A stretch of 64,000 bases of DNA from Falsiphaeobacter marinintestinus (GCF_007923355.1 NZ_VOGO01000012.1:1-64000); one strand, 5' to 3'. Positions 1-8,922 are shown, counted from the stretch's first letter. Notes: generated by a model from the letters alone, not told the origin. Numbers and translations: made by a program.

Positions 1-86
1 ATCGTCCGTTCTTCATTCAAAATCTCCTCAGATATCTTGCCGAGAAAATTCTACTTTTGAACACCACTATTTTTAGGGGGGATTAC

Positions 87-113
87 CGAACCACCGACAC
101 GAGGATTTTCAAT
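87..113. repeat. 27-bp att-core copy (outer left end of island)
   Basis: A 27-bp sequence identical to part of the tRNA-Phe gene (anticodon loop to T arm, on the minus strand) found again at 15745-15771 and 26448-26474 region of the tRNA. Outside the 27 bp the similarity decays. All copies have the same orientation, as expected for att sites of successively integrated elements. I infer it is the outer attachment end of the distal element. No tRNA gene can be folded here. Confidence 0.75.
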
Positions 114-518
114 TTTCTTAGGTTCCCATTCAACCCTCACCAAAGGGCTTCAGTCTGACGCTAAAAGACTTTGGCTTCAATGCTCTGCAATCTTCAACCC
201 ATCGCAAGACGAACCAGATCCAGTCTTTCTAGCCCGCCGCTTTGAACACCCAGATGGCACCCCAAGCACACTCTGGTGGGCACAATTCCTGCCGCTCTAC
301 ATATCCGACAACATAATATTTTTGCTTGTTTCATTCGTCCTCCACCAAATGACTGAAACATAACGCTTTCCTATCGGAGAGCTGTTTTTGTTATGTTGCC
401 ACCTGGCGAGGGGAGCGACCGTTTTTTGATTATCAAGGAAACGAAGTTGGTAGGGCAAAGGTACGGCAAATTTGTATTTTTGTATGTTGCTGAAGAGCAA
501 TTCAGCTGGGAAAATGAT
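114..518. other. Gene-poor left flank of the island
   Basis: AT-rich stretch between the att-core copy and the end of the radical SAM gene. Short open frames on both strands lack a convincing ribosome site or recognisable protein. I see no RNA gene and no clear terminator. Confidence 0.4.
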
Positions 519-2207
519 TCAGGCAGGATGACAAGAGGTTTCTGCAAAAAAGACCCTAAGATTTTCTTGAAGGTCAGAAATTAGCGGGTGATCAGGAATA
601 CTCGGCACTTCCTCAAGTGACTTAACAAGTGCCAGAAGAATTAGACGCATTCTGGCAATGTGGTCGCTGACTATAAGGGTATCGCTGGACGAACGCATCT
701 GCTCCTCAGCAACTTGAATTCCCATCTCAACGTACTCTTCGCGCATTTCCCAAACCGCACTCAACATTGCATCATATGCCTGAGCGTTCATTCCAGCTGA
801 ACCATGTCGTGTAAGAGACTTTAGGACATAGTGAATGCGGCGAGTCTTTGAAACCACTTTAAGAATCACATCTTCAAATTCAGAGACTCCTGGATGAAAA
901 TATGTATACTCAAAACTCAACGTGTCGCGATCGTAATCTTCTTGAACCAACTTTATTCCATTCTTCTCCTCATATCTTTGCACTTCAGTGAGAAGTCGGG
1001 ACTCTGTTTGCAATCGCAATTTATTAAAAATGAATGATACACTATGTTCAAGTTTGTGGTCTCTTAAAAATAATAGACTTTCGTGAATTTCTTTCAAAGA
1101 AACAAAGGGATCGAATAGAATCCACCCAACATCAACCTCAAAGCCAAATTTTATCAAAAAATGAGCGACCTCCGAGGCGATCCTAGGGTTATGAGATTTT
1201 CTAAATCTTTTGAGTTGATCCTCTGAACCTGACTCAATTCCTAAAAAGACCTTCCTTAGCCCTGAGGCTTTTAGGGAAACTAGGGCCATGGAGCGGGCTT
1301 CCAAAGAGTCTTCTGACATATCAGAAAAGCTCAACGACCCCGGCAAGGCGCTCACATCAAAAGAAAATGCGCTTTCTCCAAATTCTGAAATTATCGCCAT
1401 CGAAAGCTCATGTACATCTGTCCAATCACTTTCACCCCTTCCAACGAAATCCTCATCGGCAAATGTGAACTCTCGAATACCAAGCGCAGCCAGTTTTTTA
1501 AGGTCCTCTAAGACTCGGCTGTGAGTGAACCGTCTATATTCCTTCTTGGTTCCCTTGATATCGAGTAAACCTCGCAGGCAGAAGCTGCATGCTGCCCAAG
1601 AGCATCCGCGAGAGTATTCTGCAAATATCTGTGGGGCATTTCCCAGGTAAGGGCGAATGTGTTCCCGGTGGGGAGACTTGGATAACGGTGCAACCGTCAG
1701 ACGTCTGTCTGTGCGAACAATATCGCCATCTCTGAAAAAACAAATATTATCAAAACTGCTCCACTTGCTTCTGTCTTCTTTGTTTGAAAACAAGTCGACA
1801 ATTGAGTTTTCGCCCTCCCCTACAACGACTACACCTTGTTGATCTATCTCAGTAAGAATATCTTTCCAACAGTAAGTCGCGGTAGCACCACCGTATAATC
1901 TTAGTGCATTGGGGTAGGATTCTAACAAGATCTGCCGAACATAAGCCAGTTTACTGAACGTCCCGTAACCGGTCGACACCCCCACCAGATGGTAATCTCC
2001 CTTTGAGGAAAAACTCGAAATTTTTTCATAGCTTTCACGTGCCTCTAGGCTCATATCCAGAATATCAATTGATGCCGGGTCAACTCCGGCATGGATAAGC
2101 TCGCCAGCGAGAACAGACAGTGCATGTGTTTCGCCGACTGCTGGATAGTGACGGCTGAAAAGGCCCAGCAGAAGTACGCGCGGTTTGACATTGTTGTGGT
2201 GTATCAT
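519..2207 (-). CDS. B12-binding-domain radical SAM protein
   Basis: About 562 residues. The N-terminal part (about 8-140) has the Rossmann-like fold signature of B12-binding domains of class B radical SAM enzymes, with VLLLGLFSRHYPAVGE at the start and a VVGEGEN segment near 128-133. The radical SAM core follows: cysteines 202, 207 and 210 (CSWAACSFC, spacing CX4CX2C) should hold the 4Fe-4S cluster, followed by FADEDF. The chemistry cannot be told from sequence. It is the last gene of a minus-strand run after the NACHT gene (36-48 bp gap). I start it at the ATG at 2207, preceded by GGGG, rather than the in-frame TTG 12 bp upstream. It does not resemble viperin. Family assignment is firm; substrate and role are unknown. 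Confidence 0.82.
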   Translation of the reverse strand: MIHHNNVKPRVLLLGLFSRHYPAVGETHALSVLAGELIHAGVDPASIDILDMSLEARESYEKISSFSSKGDYHLVGVSTGYGTFSKLAYVRQILLESYPNALRLYGGATATYCWKDILTEIDQQGVVVVGEGENSIVDLFSNKEDRSKWSSFDNICFFRDGDIVRTDRRLTVAPLSKSPHREHIRPYLGNAPQIFAEYSRGCSWAACSFCLRGLLDIKGTKKEYRRFTHSRVLEDLKKLAALGIREFTFADEDFVGRGESDWTDVHELSMAIISEFGESAFSFDVSALPGSLSFSDMSEDSLEARSMALVSLKASGLRKVFLGIESGSEDQLKRFRKSHNPRIASEVAHFLIKFGFEVDVGWILFDPFVSLKEIHESLLFLRDHKLEHSVSFIFNKLRLQTESRLLTEVQRYEEKNGIKLVQEDYDRDTLSFEYTYFHPGVSEFEDVILKVVSKTRRIHYVLKSLTRHGSAGMNAQAYDAMLSAVWEMREEYVEMGIQVAEEQMRSSSDTLIVSDHIARMRLILLALVKSLEEVPSIPDHPLISDLQENLRVFFAETSCHPA

Positions 2208-2255
2208 TCGAGGCCCCAAAAATTGGTCGGATTAGGAAGCGCATGATTCATTTAG

Positions 2256-4421
2256 TCATAGTGGCTCTTGCACTTTGATTGATGTCAAAATTTCCTTAGT
2301 CGTCGCAGAAACAAGACCATTTCGTCCCGTAGTTGCTTCGGTTGCATGAGAAAGATCTCTTAATATTTTCCCTTCCCGCGAAGTAAGTTTCGATTCTGCA
2401 CGGCTGAAGAGAAAAGAACGAACGGTTTCAATATCCCACAACCTAAGCCTTCGCGCACGCGTGTCTGTTTCGGAAAGACGCTTGAATGTTGCTTTGCGCG
2501 TTTTGTCCCACGTGATCCCCGTATCATCAGAAAATGCGAACAATCTGTGACCTACATCACCAAAATACTGCAGTTGGATACTACGATTGATCGCGGCCTT
2601 TGCTTCGTTTGATCGAATTTCCGAAATAAAATCTACTTCTAGCTCTTCGTTTGCAAATAATATCGCGCCCAATGCGGCAGATCTCCTGATCTGGAAATCG
2701 ACATTGTCATCGTAAAATATTGCCTTAAGAACTTGGGGCTCAACCATGCTGTCAGTGCGGCCGAGAAAATACACGGATTGTTCGCTGACTAAGAAATTAT
2801 TTGCGATGGACGCCTTTTCAAACACTCTCTCGAGCCTGCCAACCACGGAGACCCTAACCTTGGGATCAACCTGACTCAACCAAGCGCGTATGAAGACGTT
2901 TACTGCATTTGTTGTTTCGGTTTGCAACATCTCATAAGTAAGCTCGTCTGACTTAAGAAACCCCTGTATATAGGCACGGGCGGCCAGAAAATTTCCTAGT
3001 GAATCGTCCAAAAACCCTTCAATGACACCTGCTTCGCTTGGACCACGCTTCCGCACATCCAAAATGCTAAATGTTGCATTTTCAACCAGGATTGGAAAAA
3101 CCTTTGAGCCGTTATCAAGGTCTGGAATTTTTAGCGAATGACCGAAACTCTTGAGAAGCGAAAGGGCGATGCTATCATGCGCCATTGAGACTTCAGACTT
3201 CATCACTTCTAACGCGGCACTCTCAATTTCAGTTTGTCTTGTCAGCTCGGTGTGCACCCAGGTTTCGTAGAAGAATGAAAACAGGTCGTAGATAGTAACG
3301 TGATCATCGCCAACGCGTTGGCTCCGGCTCCCAGATTTTAGAGCATAAATTGCAACTTGAATAAAAAACGGCCTGGTCATGACCGTTTGGTAATCCTGAA
3401 TTTTCTTGGCCAATTCCATGAAACGAGCAGTCAGTGCCTGATCGCCGATGCGTACCGAAACGTTTCTGACATAATCCACTACGTCGGATTCATAAGACCA
3501 TTCTTGAATTTCAAATATTTCAGATACTCGAGAATAAATTTTGGGATCCTCGATAATAATCCTCTCAAAAACATTGCGGCGACATGATATAATAAAGCTG
3601 CAGTTAGTAGAGGCGGTCTCGAAGAGACGCGCCAACAATGCTCGCTGACTTGCTGCATCGATTTCATCTAGTCCGTCAATAAGGAGGCAAACGGGACTTT
3701 CCGTAACCGTCTTTTGTAGGGTACTCACCCTTTCAAATATCGGCTCACAATTCCGGGCTGTTCCGAATATGGGTACTGCATGGCCAGTTTGGTCAACAAG
3801 GGAACGTGCCATGTCGATACCAATGGTCCTAAGAAATGTCGATTTCCCTCGCCCGTCGTCAGCGATAACCACATTCGCGCCCGATAATTGGAAATTGGCC
3901 CGGACGCTCGGATCAATTTCCAAGGTACTTTGTTTCTTAAGTGTTTTGATCTTGAAGTCGTTGAGTGCGTTGTCTCGCATCCAACCAAACGAACCCGCAT
4001 CGTACAACGTTGGTGCAAAGGCAGGTAATGCCGATATTTCCGCTTCAGCTTCTGCGGAAAACTCTGTTTCCAAGATGCTATAAGCATACTTTTCCGTTCT
4101 GTCATGGAAATGATAGGTTTCAGCACCTACAATTTTTCGTTGAGCTATATCGAGTTCCCATCCCAAACCACTCAGTATTCTTTGAACATTATCGGCACCG
4201 ACAAGCTCCAAACGCCCCTGCTCGCAACGTCTTAACGTAGATAACGAAACTCCAGCTCCATTCTTTTGTAAGTCGTGATGCAAGAGTTCTTGGGTGTATT
4301 TTCGAAGAAACTTTCCATTCTCTTGAACGCCCTTTTTCCGATGATTCTTAACCAATGTGGCAACGGTTTCACAGAATTCCAGATTAGTTTTTAAGGACTC
4401 CCAGTCACTCGATTTGTGCAT
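2256..4421 (-). CDS. XRE-NACHT STAND-type NTPase
   Basis: 721 residues. Residues about 20-95 look like a helix-turn-helix of the XRE type (LSTLRRCEQGRLE). A NACHT-type P-loop NTPase follows: Walker A ADDGRGKST around 187-195, Walker B CLLIDGLDEID around 245-255 (the LLxDGLDE form typical of NACHT), and a sensor arginine region FIISCRR near 290. The remaining about 350 residues are helical with no motif I can name and probably form the sensor. Proteins of this architecture are known as antiphage or stress sensors; the role here is inferred from domain type and from its place in a defence island beside Gabija. It sits 17 bp after the NUDIX gene and just before the radical SAM gene. Confidence 0.82.
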   Translation of the reverse strand: MHKSSDWESLKTNLEFCETVATLVKNHRKKGVQENGKFLRKYTQELLHHDLQKNGAGVSLSTLRRCEQGRLELVGADNVQRILSGLGWELDIAQRKIVGAETYHFHDRTEKYAYSILETEFSAEAEAEISALPAFAPTLYDAGSFGWMRDNALNDFKIKTLKKQSTLEIDPSVRANFQLSGANVVIADDGRGKSTFLRTIGIDMARSLVDQTGHAVPIFGTARNCEPIFERVSTLQKTVTESPVCLLIDGLDEIDAASQRALLARLFETASTNCSFIISCRRNVFERIIIEDPKIYSRVSEIFEIQEWSYESDVVDYVRNVSVRIGDQALTARFMELAKKIQDYQTVMTRPFFIQVAIYALKSGSRSQRVGDDHVTIYDLFSFFYETWVHTELTRQTEIESAALEVMKSEVSMAHDSIALSLLKSFGHSLKIPDLDNGSKVFPILVENATFSILDVRKRGPSEAGVIEGFLDDSLGNFLAARAYIQGFLKSDELTYEMLQTETTNAVNVFIRAWLSQVDPKVRVSVVGRLERVFEKASIANNFLVSEQSVYFLGRTDSMVEPQVLKAIFYDDNVDFQIRRSAALGAILFANEELEVDFISEIRSNEAKAAINRSIQLQYFGDVGHRLFAFSDDTGITWDKTRKATFKRLSETDTRARRLRLWDIETVRSFLFSRAESKLTSREGKILRDLSHATEATTGRNGLVSATTKEILTSIKVQEPL

Positions 4422-4438
4422 TTTTACGACAGCTCGCC

Positions 4439-4930
4439 TTAATCCGCAGGGTAACGCTGCAAAGAAGCATTCATCTCAGACACCCAAATTTCAGAGGCCG
4501 CTTTACCAGCCTTATAAAGGCTGATGTCCTCTCGAATTCCCGGAACGTTAATTAGCTCAAGTGCCTCATCTGGGCCAACCCATCTAAATTCAGAGTGTTC
4601 AGCACTTAGAATTGGCTCATTGGTTTCCGTCTCGCAAACAAAAGTTATTCCAATTATCTCGTTGGCTGCACTGTTTGGCCCTCTATAAAAATGCCAAATA
4701 CGAAGTGCACTTCCAACAACTAGGTTTTCAATCCCGATTTCTTCTTTTGCTTCACGATGCAAAGCGTCTACAATGCCTTCGTGTTCGTTTTTTCTGCCGA
4801 AGAGCAATTCCCACTTTTCTTGATTGAAATCTGAGTGAGTTGACGATCGCTTCAATACCAGTATTTTCCTGGTCTTGGCGTTAACAATCAGGCCGCCTAC
4901 ACCGAACATTACTCGTGCTATTTCTTCCAT
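4439..4930 (-). CDS. NUDIX hydrolase
   Basis: 163 residues. A complete NUDIX box GX5EX7REUXEEXGU is present at about 45-67 (G45, E51, R59, E60, E63, E64, G66), so it should cleave a nucleoside diphosphate linked to another group with Mg or Mn. The exact substrate cannot be told. I prefer the ATG at 4930 because GAGG lies 6 bp upstream of it; an in-frame ATG at 4942 would overlap that site. It is followed after 17 bp by the NACHT gene. In this company it may process or degrade a nucleotide signal or a nucleotide made by the radical SAM enzyme; that is inference. Confidence 0.85.
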   Translation of the reverse strand: MEEIARVMFGVGGLIVNAKTRKILVLKRSSTHSDFNQEKWELLFGRKNEHEGIVDALHREAKEEIGIENLVVGSALRIWHFYRGPNSAANEIIGITFVCETETNEPILSAEHSEFRWVGPDEALELINVPGIREDISLYKAGKAASEIWVSEMNASLQRYPAD

Positions 4931-5075
4931 TTTCCACCTCATATTTTGGTTTTGTCATGGTCGCACAACTTCTCTTTCACTTCAACGCTGTCGCGTGTAA
5001 ACCAGACGTGCCTCCCACTATCTCGCTGGTCAATGAGGGCCTCATAGTATGTTGCCAGTGGTGACGCTTACTTGG

Positions 5076-5216
5076 CTACCTTACCATTTTGAAAATGTTG
5101 ACGATAATGAGGCAAGCGATGCAGTAGTGGAATGGGTTAAGATTTGAAATGCCATAGTTGACAATAACATAGCTCAGCTCGCCGATTGCAAGTGCAATGT
5201 GCAGTTTGTGAAACAT
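5076..5216 (-). CDS. 46-aa hydrophobic small protein
   Basis: A 47-codon frame starting ATG and ending TAG. The start has a strong Shine-Dalgarno AAGGAGG six bases upstream. The peptide is hydrophobic in two blocks: about 7-22 (IALAIGELSYVIVNYG) and about 31-43 (YCIACLIIVNIFK), with a basic end KMVR, so a small membrane protein is likely. It is on the same strand as, and about 145 bp before, the NUDIX gene, and could be the first gene of that operon. The ribosome site lies in an inverted repeat (5217-5244). I do not recognise a family; small-toxin or membrane-effector roles are possible but unproven. Confidence 0.55.
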   Translation of the reverse strand: MFHKLHIALAIGELSYVIVNYGISNLNPFHYCIACLIIVNIFKMVR

Positions 5217-5244
5217 AGTCGACCTCCTTGGTTTATGGTCGACT
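5217..5244 (-). promoter_or_regulatory. Inverted repeat overlapping a Shine-Dalgarno site
   Basis: Perfect 8-bp arms AGTCGACC / GGTCGACT separated by 12 bp, directly before the 46-aa ORF. In the transcript the hairpin would hold part of AAGGAGG in the stem and part in the loop, so it could modulate translation, or the DNA could be an operator. Confidence 0.45.
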
Positions 5245-5649
5245 CTCAAATATCTCCAATGCTATGTTCACTGTTGACCAGTGATTGACCTGAAAGTGCG
5301 CAGCGGTTTTTCGTTCGCGCTGGTTACTTTTGGCCAAGAAGACCTTTCATGAGCATCTGGTTGGATCTCAGCCCAGAAGTGTAAACGTTGTCATCCAAAC
5401 CAAGTGATACGCGTGTCTATGCTCAAATCTAGCACAGGCCCAGAACAGCTCGTTTTGGTTTCTATGTTATCAATAGCTTAACCCACCATGACGCGCATTG
5501 AAAACCCACTCCTCTATGGTCTTGTGGCGTTTTTTCTGATTAACTCGCGGCTCATGTTGCTCCATGCGGCAACAGGCTCATTCACGCCTTTGCGGAGTAT
5601 TCCAGATCATACCCTGACACGCGGATTCTGGGTGTCTTACGATGTCTGC
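5245..5649. other. Intergenic region between divergent cargo and integrase
   Basis: Probably holds promoters for both the leftward cargo operon and the rightward integrase. An open frame continues upstream of the integrase start to 5488, but its 54 residues do not look like a P4-type integrase N-terminus. No RNA gene or att copy is visible. Confidence 0.35.
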
Positions 5650-6819
5650 ATGAAACAGATGCTGACAACCAAATCTCTCGATGCGATGCCACCGGCGACC
5701 ACAAAACGGTACGAGGTGCGCGACCAGAAAGTAAACGGCCTGCATGTTCGCGTGTCGACCACAGGTGCCAAAGTGTTCTACACGATGGTGCGCCCGAACG
5801 GATCACGCAAGCGTATCAAAATCGGCCCTTACCCTGTGGTCTCCCTCGCCGACGCTAGACGCCGCGCCATGGAAATCGCCCGTGACGTCGAGTTGGGCGA
5901 GTTTGATAAGGCCCCTGAGGCTTCAGAGGCATCCACGTCGACGCTGGGTGAGACAATCCCCAAGTTCATTGAGCTTCATGCAAAGCCTAACACCAAGGAT
6001 TGGAAACGCACCGAAAGCGTTCTGCGCAAGTTCGACGGATTGAAAGATCGGCCCATCGACCAGATCAAACGGCAGGATGTTAGCAAAGTGCTAGACGGCA
6101 TTATCGCCAACGGGACGCCAACACGCGCAAACCGGGCGCTCTCAGCGATCAAAAAGCTCATGAACTGGTGTGTTATGCGTGGCGACATCGAAACATCGCC
6201 TGTGGCTCTCCTCAGGCCGCCTACGCGCGAAATTCCGCGTGATCGTGTACTTAGTGATGATGAAATTCGAACGATCTGGCATCAGAGCGATGTCGAGGGC
6301 TATCCCTTTGGCCCATTTCTCAAGCTGCTGATGATGACGGGGCAGCGACGGGCAGAAGTGTCTGACATGCGCTGGTCTGAACTCATTCTTGATGAGGGAG
6401 TTTGGGAGCTTCCAGCGAGCCGTGTGAAAAACGCGCGCCTGCATATCGTGCCTCTGCCTCCACAGGCCGTGGACATACTGCGATCCCTGCACAGGTTCTT
6501 CGACAGCGACTTCGTGTTCACGACGACTGGGCGCTCAGCGATATCTGGGTTCGGACGCCTCAAGGAACGTATCGAGGCGACGCTGCCAGAGAACACACCC
6601 GATTGGCGTTTCCATGACTTCAGACGCACGGCCTCGACGGGAATGGCAAAGATCGGCGTGGCACCTCATGTGATCGATGCTGTGACCAACCACAAATCAG
6701 GAGTCGTCTCAGGCGTCGGTGCAACCTACAATCGCTATACGTACTTGAACGAAAAACGCGATGCGCTGGAGCAATGGGCTAACCATGTCGAAAAAATCAC
6801 TGCATCCTCATCTTCCTAG
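5650..6819 (+). CDS. P4-type tyrosine integrase
   Basis: About 389 residues from the ATG at 5650. The N-terminus has the arm-binding domain of the DUF4102 class (MLTTKSLDAMPPATTKR..., IKIGPYPVVSLADAR), then a core-binding domain, then the catalytic domain. Catalytic residues are all visible: Arg in TGQRRAEV, His-x-x-Arg in HDFRRT, His in NHKSG and the Tyr in YNRYTY. It integrates and helps excise DNA at a tRNA or similar att site. It lies more than 5 kb from the nearest att repeat, so its link to the tRNA-Phe site is not certain. It overlaps the next gene by 35 bp. Confidence 0.9.
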   Translation: MKQMLTTKSLDAMPPATTKRYEVRDQKVNGLHVRVSTTGAKVFYTMVRPNGSRKRIKIGPYPVVSLADARRRAMEIARDVELGEFDKAPEASEASTSTLGETIPKFIELHAKPNTKDWKRTESVLRKFDGLKDRPIDQIKRQDVSKVLDGIIANGTPTRANRALSAIKKLMNWCVMRGDIETSPVALLRPPTREIPRDRVLSDDEIRTIWHQSDVEGYPFGPFLKLLMMTGQRRAEVSDMRWSELILDEGVWELPASRVKNARLHIVPLPPQAVDILRSLHRFFDSDFVFTTTGRSAISGFGRLKERIEATLPENTPDWRFHDFRRTASTGMAKIGVAPHVIDAVTNHKSGVVSGVGATYNRYTYLNEKRDALEQWANHVEKITASSSS

Positions 6820-7390
6820 GGTTGAACAAAAGCAACGTTCTCGGGATCGGCTTATCAATTTATTGCTGACTGCAATTATCAGGGCTAATCCACACCACGA
6901 CCCGACAGTAAAAGATGAAACGCGCCTTGCACGAGCCCGAGAGGCGTTGCTCGGAGAACCAAACTCACGTGGAAGAAAATCCATAAAAGATGACCTGCAG
7001 CTATTTCCTGTCTATCAAGCTGCATTTCGGGCTGAGCACGACATCATGAAACGCGTACTTCTCGCTGTCCAAGATTATGAAATCCAAGAAGAATGGAAGG
7101 AACAGCTTGAAGAGGGATACGCTTCTGAGACTGGAATAGCGAAGAAATTTGCACCTAAATTCTCCCGAGAAATGACCGAACAAAAAAGCATAGAAGATTG
7201 GTTGCGAAAGATCATTGGGGGATTGTCCTTCACTTCAACTGACATGGCTGACCTCGAAGGTTTAGTTTCTGGAGACTCTCCAAAAGCTGAACGCTTGCAA
7301 CGTATTCTCGCCGATTTAGAAGCCATTGGAATTCCTTCAAAATCACTGTTCAGGACCGAAATGGACGATTTAAATCCCGATACGGACTGA
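6785..7390 (+). CDS. Hypothetical protein downstream of integrase
   Basis: 201 residues, highly charged and mostly helical, with no motif I recognise. I start at the ATG inside the integrase 3' end (6785; MSKKSLHPHL). No signal peptide or membrane segment. The overlap with the integrase suggests cotranscription. Its place between integrase and AlpA-like genes suggests an element-specific accessory, but the function is unknown. Confidence 0.6.
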   Translation: MSKKSLHPHLPRVEQKQRSRDRLINLLLTAIIRANPHHDPTVKDETRLARAREALLGEPNSRGRKSIKDDLQLFPVYQAAFRAEHDIMKRVLLAVQDYEIQEEWKEQLEEGYASETGIAKKFAPKFSREMTEQKSIEDWLRKIIGGLSFTSTDMADLEGLVSGDSPKAERLQRILADLEAIGIPSKSLFRTEMDDLNPDTD

Positions 7391-7439
7391 CATTTTCAGT
7401 ATAGATGAGAGGCCTCTTTCGCAACTTTAGGAGGCCAAA

Positions 7440-7697
7440 ATGGCACAGGAACCCACTCCCAACGATAAGAACGCAGCCAGCGCTCAAGCAAAGATTCTGC
7501 TCACCCGCACGGACCTACAATGCATGGGCATCAAGCTCTCAAATAGCAGTTTACTTCGTGCCGAAGCGCGTGGTGCATTCCCTCGCAGATTAAGAATTTC
7601 GGCAGCAACTGTTTGTTGGGATCGAGCAGAAGTAAACGCGTGGCTCCAAGCTAGAAAATCCGAGCGTGCGACTTGGCAGTATGCGGACCCAAGCTGA
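7440..7697 (+). CDS. AlpA-like helix-turn-helix regulator
   Basis: 85 residues with a strong TAGGAGG ribosome site. The core LLTRTDLQCMGI..SSLLRAEARGAFPRRLRI...CWDRAEVNAWLQ matches the MerR-like helix-turn-helix layout of AlpA/excisionase proteins (ending in W-x-x-x-E-V-x-x-W). Such proteins activate or direct excision of P4-like and PICI elements. It is translationally coupled (TGATG) to the next small gene. Confidence 0.78.
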   Translation: MAQEPTPNDKNAASAQAKILLTRTDLQCMGIKLSNSSLLRAEARGAFPRRLRISAATVCWDRAEVNAWLQARKSERATWQYADPS

Positions 7698-7903
7698 TGA
7701 AACCCATAATTCTTCGGCCCGGATATACTTATGAAAACCTTGTTTGCATGGGCGTTTACTATGAATACCATGAGTTAATTGAGCTTGGAGAACTTGGCCT
7801 CTTCCCCAAACAACCAGTCCCTTTGCTTTGGGACGCTGATGAAATCGTAGACTGGTTGGCACTCTATCGCTGGCGCTTGCCGCCCAAACCTCGAGAGCAC
7901 TGA
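7697..7903 (+). CDS. Second small AlpA/excisionase-like protein
   Basis: 68 residues whose ATG overlaps the stop of the preceding AlpA-like gene by one base. The segment LWDADEIVDWLALYRW resembles the C-terminal half of helix-turn-helix excisionase-type proteins, and the N-terminal half reads like the recognition region. Likely DNA-binding; whether it acts as excisionase or repressor is unknown. Paired AlpA-like genes are less usual than a single one. Confidence 0.6.
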   Translation: MKPIILRPGYTYENLVCMGVYYEYHELIELGELGLFPKQPVPLLWDADEIVDWLALYRWRLPPKPREH

Positions 7904-7964
7904 AGTTTGGGCAGGGGCGTTAAGCGCCCCGTCACCGTCATTAGACATTTTGAAAGGACACAAC

Positions 7965-8921
7965 ATGCGAAATCGCGTGAGTAAACCAGTACGTCCAAAT
8001 GAACGGCATACAGATGCCTTCACGGACTACAATGACGACAAAAACATCCGCCGCAGTATGGTGGGTTTCCTTTGCTGCATCTGGGATGACGCACCCAAAG
8101 ACAGTTTCTTGTTTCTGGCCACGACCAGCCCAGATGGCAGTAAATGGCGTGAACATGTTGTGCGCACTAGCAAGGTGAAGGCTGACGTGAACAGGTTTTT
8201 GCGCAAGTATTCGCGTTGGGATCACAACTTGTACTTTGGCGTGAACCCATTTTCGCAGGATCGACGCTTGAAAGAACATGCGCTGCCTTCATCGCTAGGT
8301 TGGTGCGATATGGATGACAGCGATCCAGACGCATATCTACCACAGCCCAATCTTCTATGGGAAACGTCGCCTGATAGATTTCAAGCGTTGTGGTTATGGG
8401 ACTCCAAGTATGAAGTCGAAGACGCCGAGCGGTTTTCCCGTTCACTGGCTGACAATCATGGCGGCGACTCGGGTTGGACCGTCACCAAAATGTTGCGCAT
8501 TCCCGGTTCAATCAATCACAAGCCGCACTACGAGGAACCCTTCGTCAGGATGGTGTCGCAAGACTGGAAAAGAACAGCCAAGCGTCCAAAGCTCGTTTCA
8601 GAAAAGCGGCGATTACATGATATGGCAACGCTGTCGCTGGACATGAACCCGAACGCCCACAAGCGCTTAGATGTTTGGCGCAAGTATCGTTCGAAACTGA
8701 GCGTTTCGGCGCGGACAGTGATCCGTCATAGTCGTGTGCTGGCACCAGATCGGTCAAAGTGGATATTCGTCATGGTCACTGAACTTTGCGAGACCGGTGC
8801 GACGCTAGACGAGATCGCCAGCGTAATTTGGGATAGCCCATATTTTCTCGACAAATATGGTCAGAACCGAAAGGCGCTGGAACGGCAGATATCTAACATC
8901 ATCAATAAGACTGGAGGCTGA
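7965..8921 (+). CDS. RepB-type DNA primase
   Basis: 318 residues. The segments LYFGVNPF, GWCDMDDSDP, ETSPDRFQALWLWD and TKMLRIPGSINHKP are the pattern of RepB-like archaeo-eukaryotic primases (acidic catalytic residues in CDMDDSD, the histidine region in RIPGSINHK). It would prime replication of the element. The ATG at 7965 is chosen because GAAAGGA lies 8 bp upstream. It is followed one base later by the ATPase gene, giving a primase-helicase pair as in satellites and plasmids. Confidence 0.8.
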   Translation: MRNRVSKPVRPNERHTDAFTDYNDDKNIRRSMVGFLCCIWDDAPKDSFLFLATTSPDGSKWREHVVRTSKVKADVNRFLRKYSRWDHNLYFGVNPFSQDRRLKEHALPSSLGWCDMDDSDPDAYLPQPNLLWETSPDRFQALWLWDSKYEVEDAERFSRSLADNHGGDSGWTVTKMLRIPGSINHKPHYEEPFVRMVSQDWKRTAKRPKLVSEKRRLHDMATLSLDMNPNAHKRLDVWRKYRSKLSVSARTVIRHSRVLAPDRSKWIFVMVTELCETGATLDEIASVIWDSPYFLDKYGQNRKALERQISNIINKTGG

Positions 8922-8922
8922 C

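Noticed and set aside
519-2207. Viperin-like antiviral radical SAM
   Set aside because: It has a B12-binding-type N-terminal domain, CX4CX2C spacing and about 560 residues; viperins are shorter and lack this domain.
5488-5649. Integrase N-terminal extension
   Set aside because: Frame is open but the residues do not match the family, whose usual start aligns with 5650-5659.
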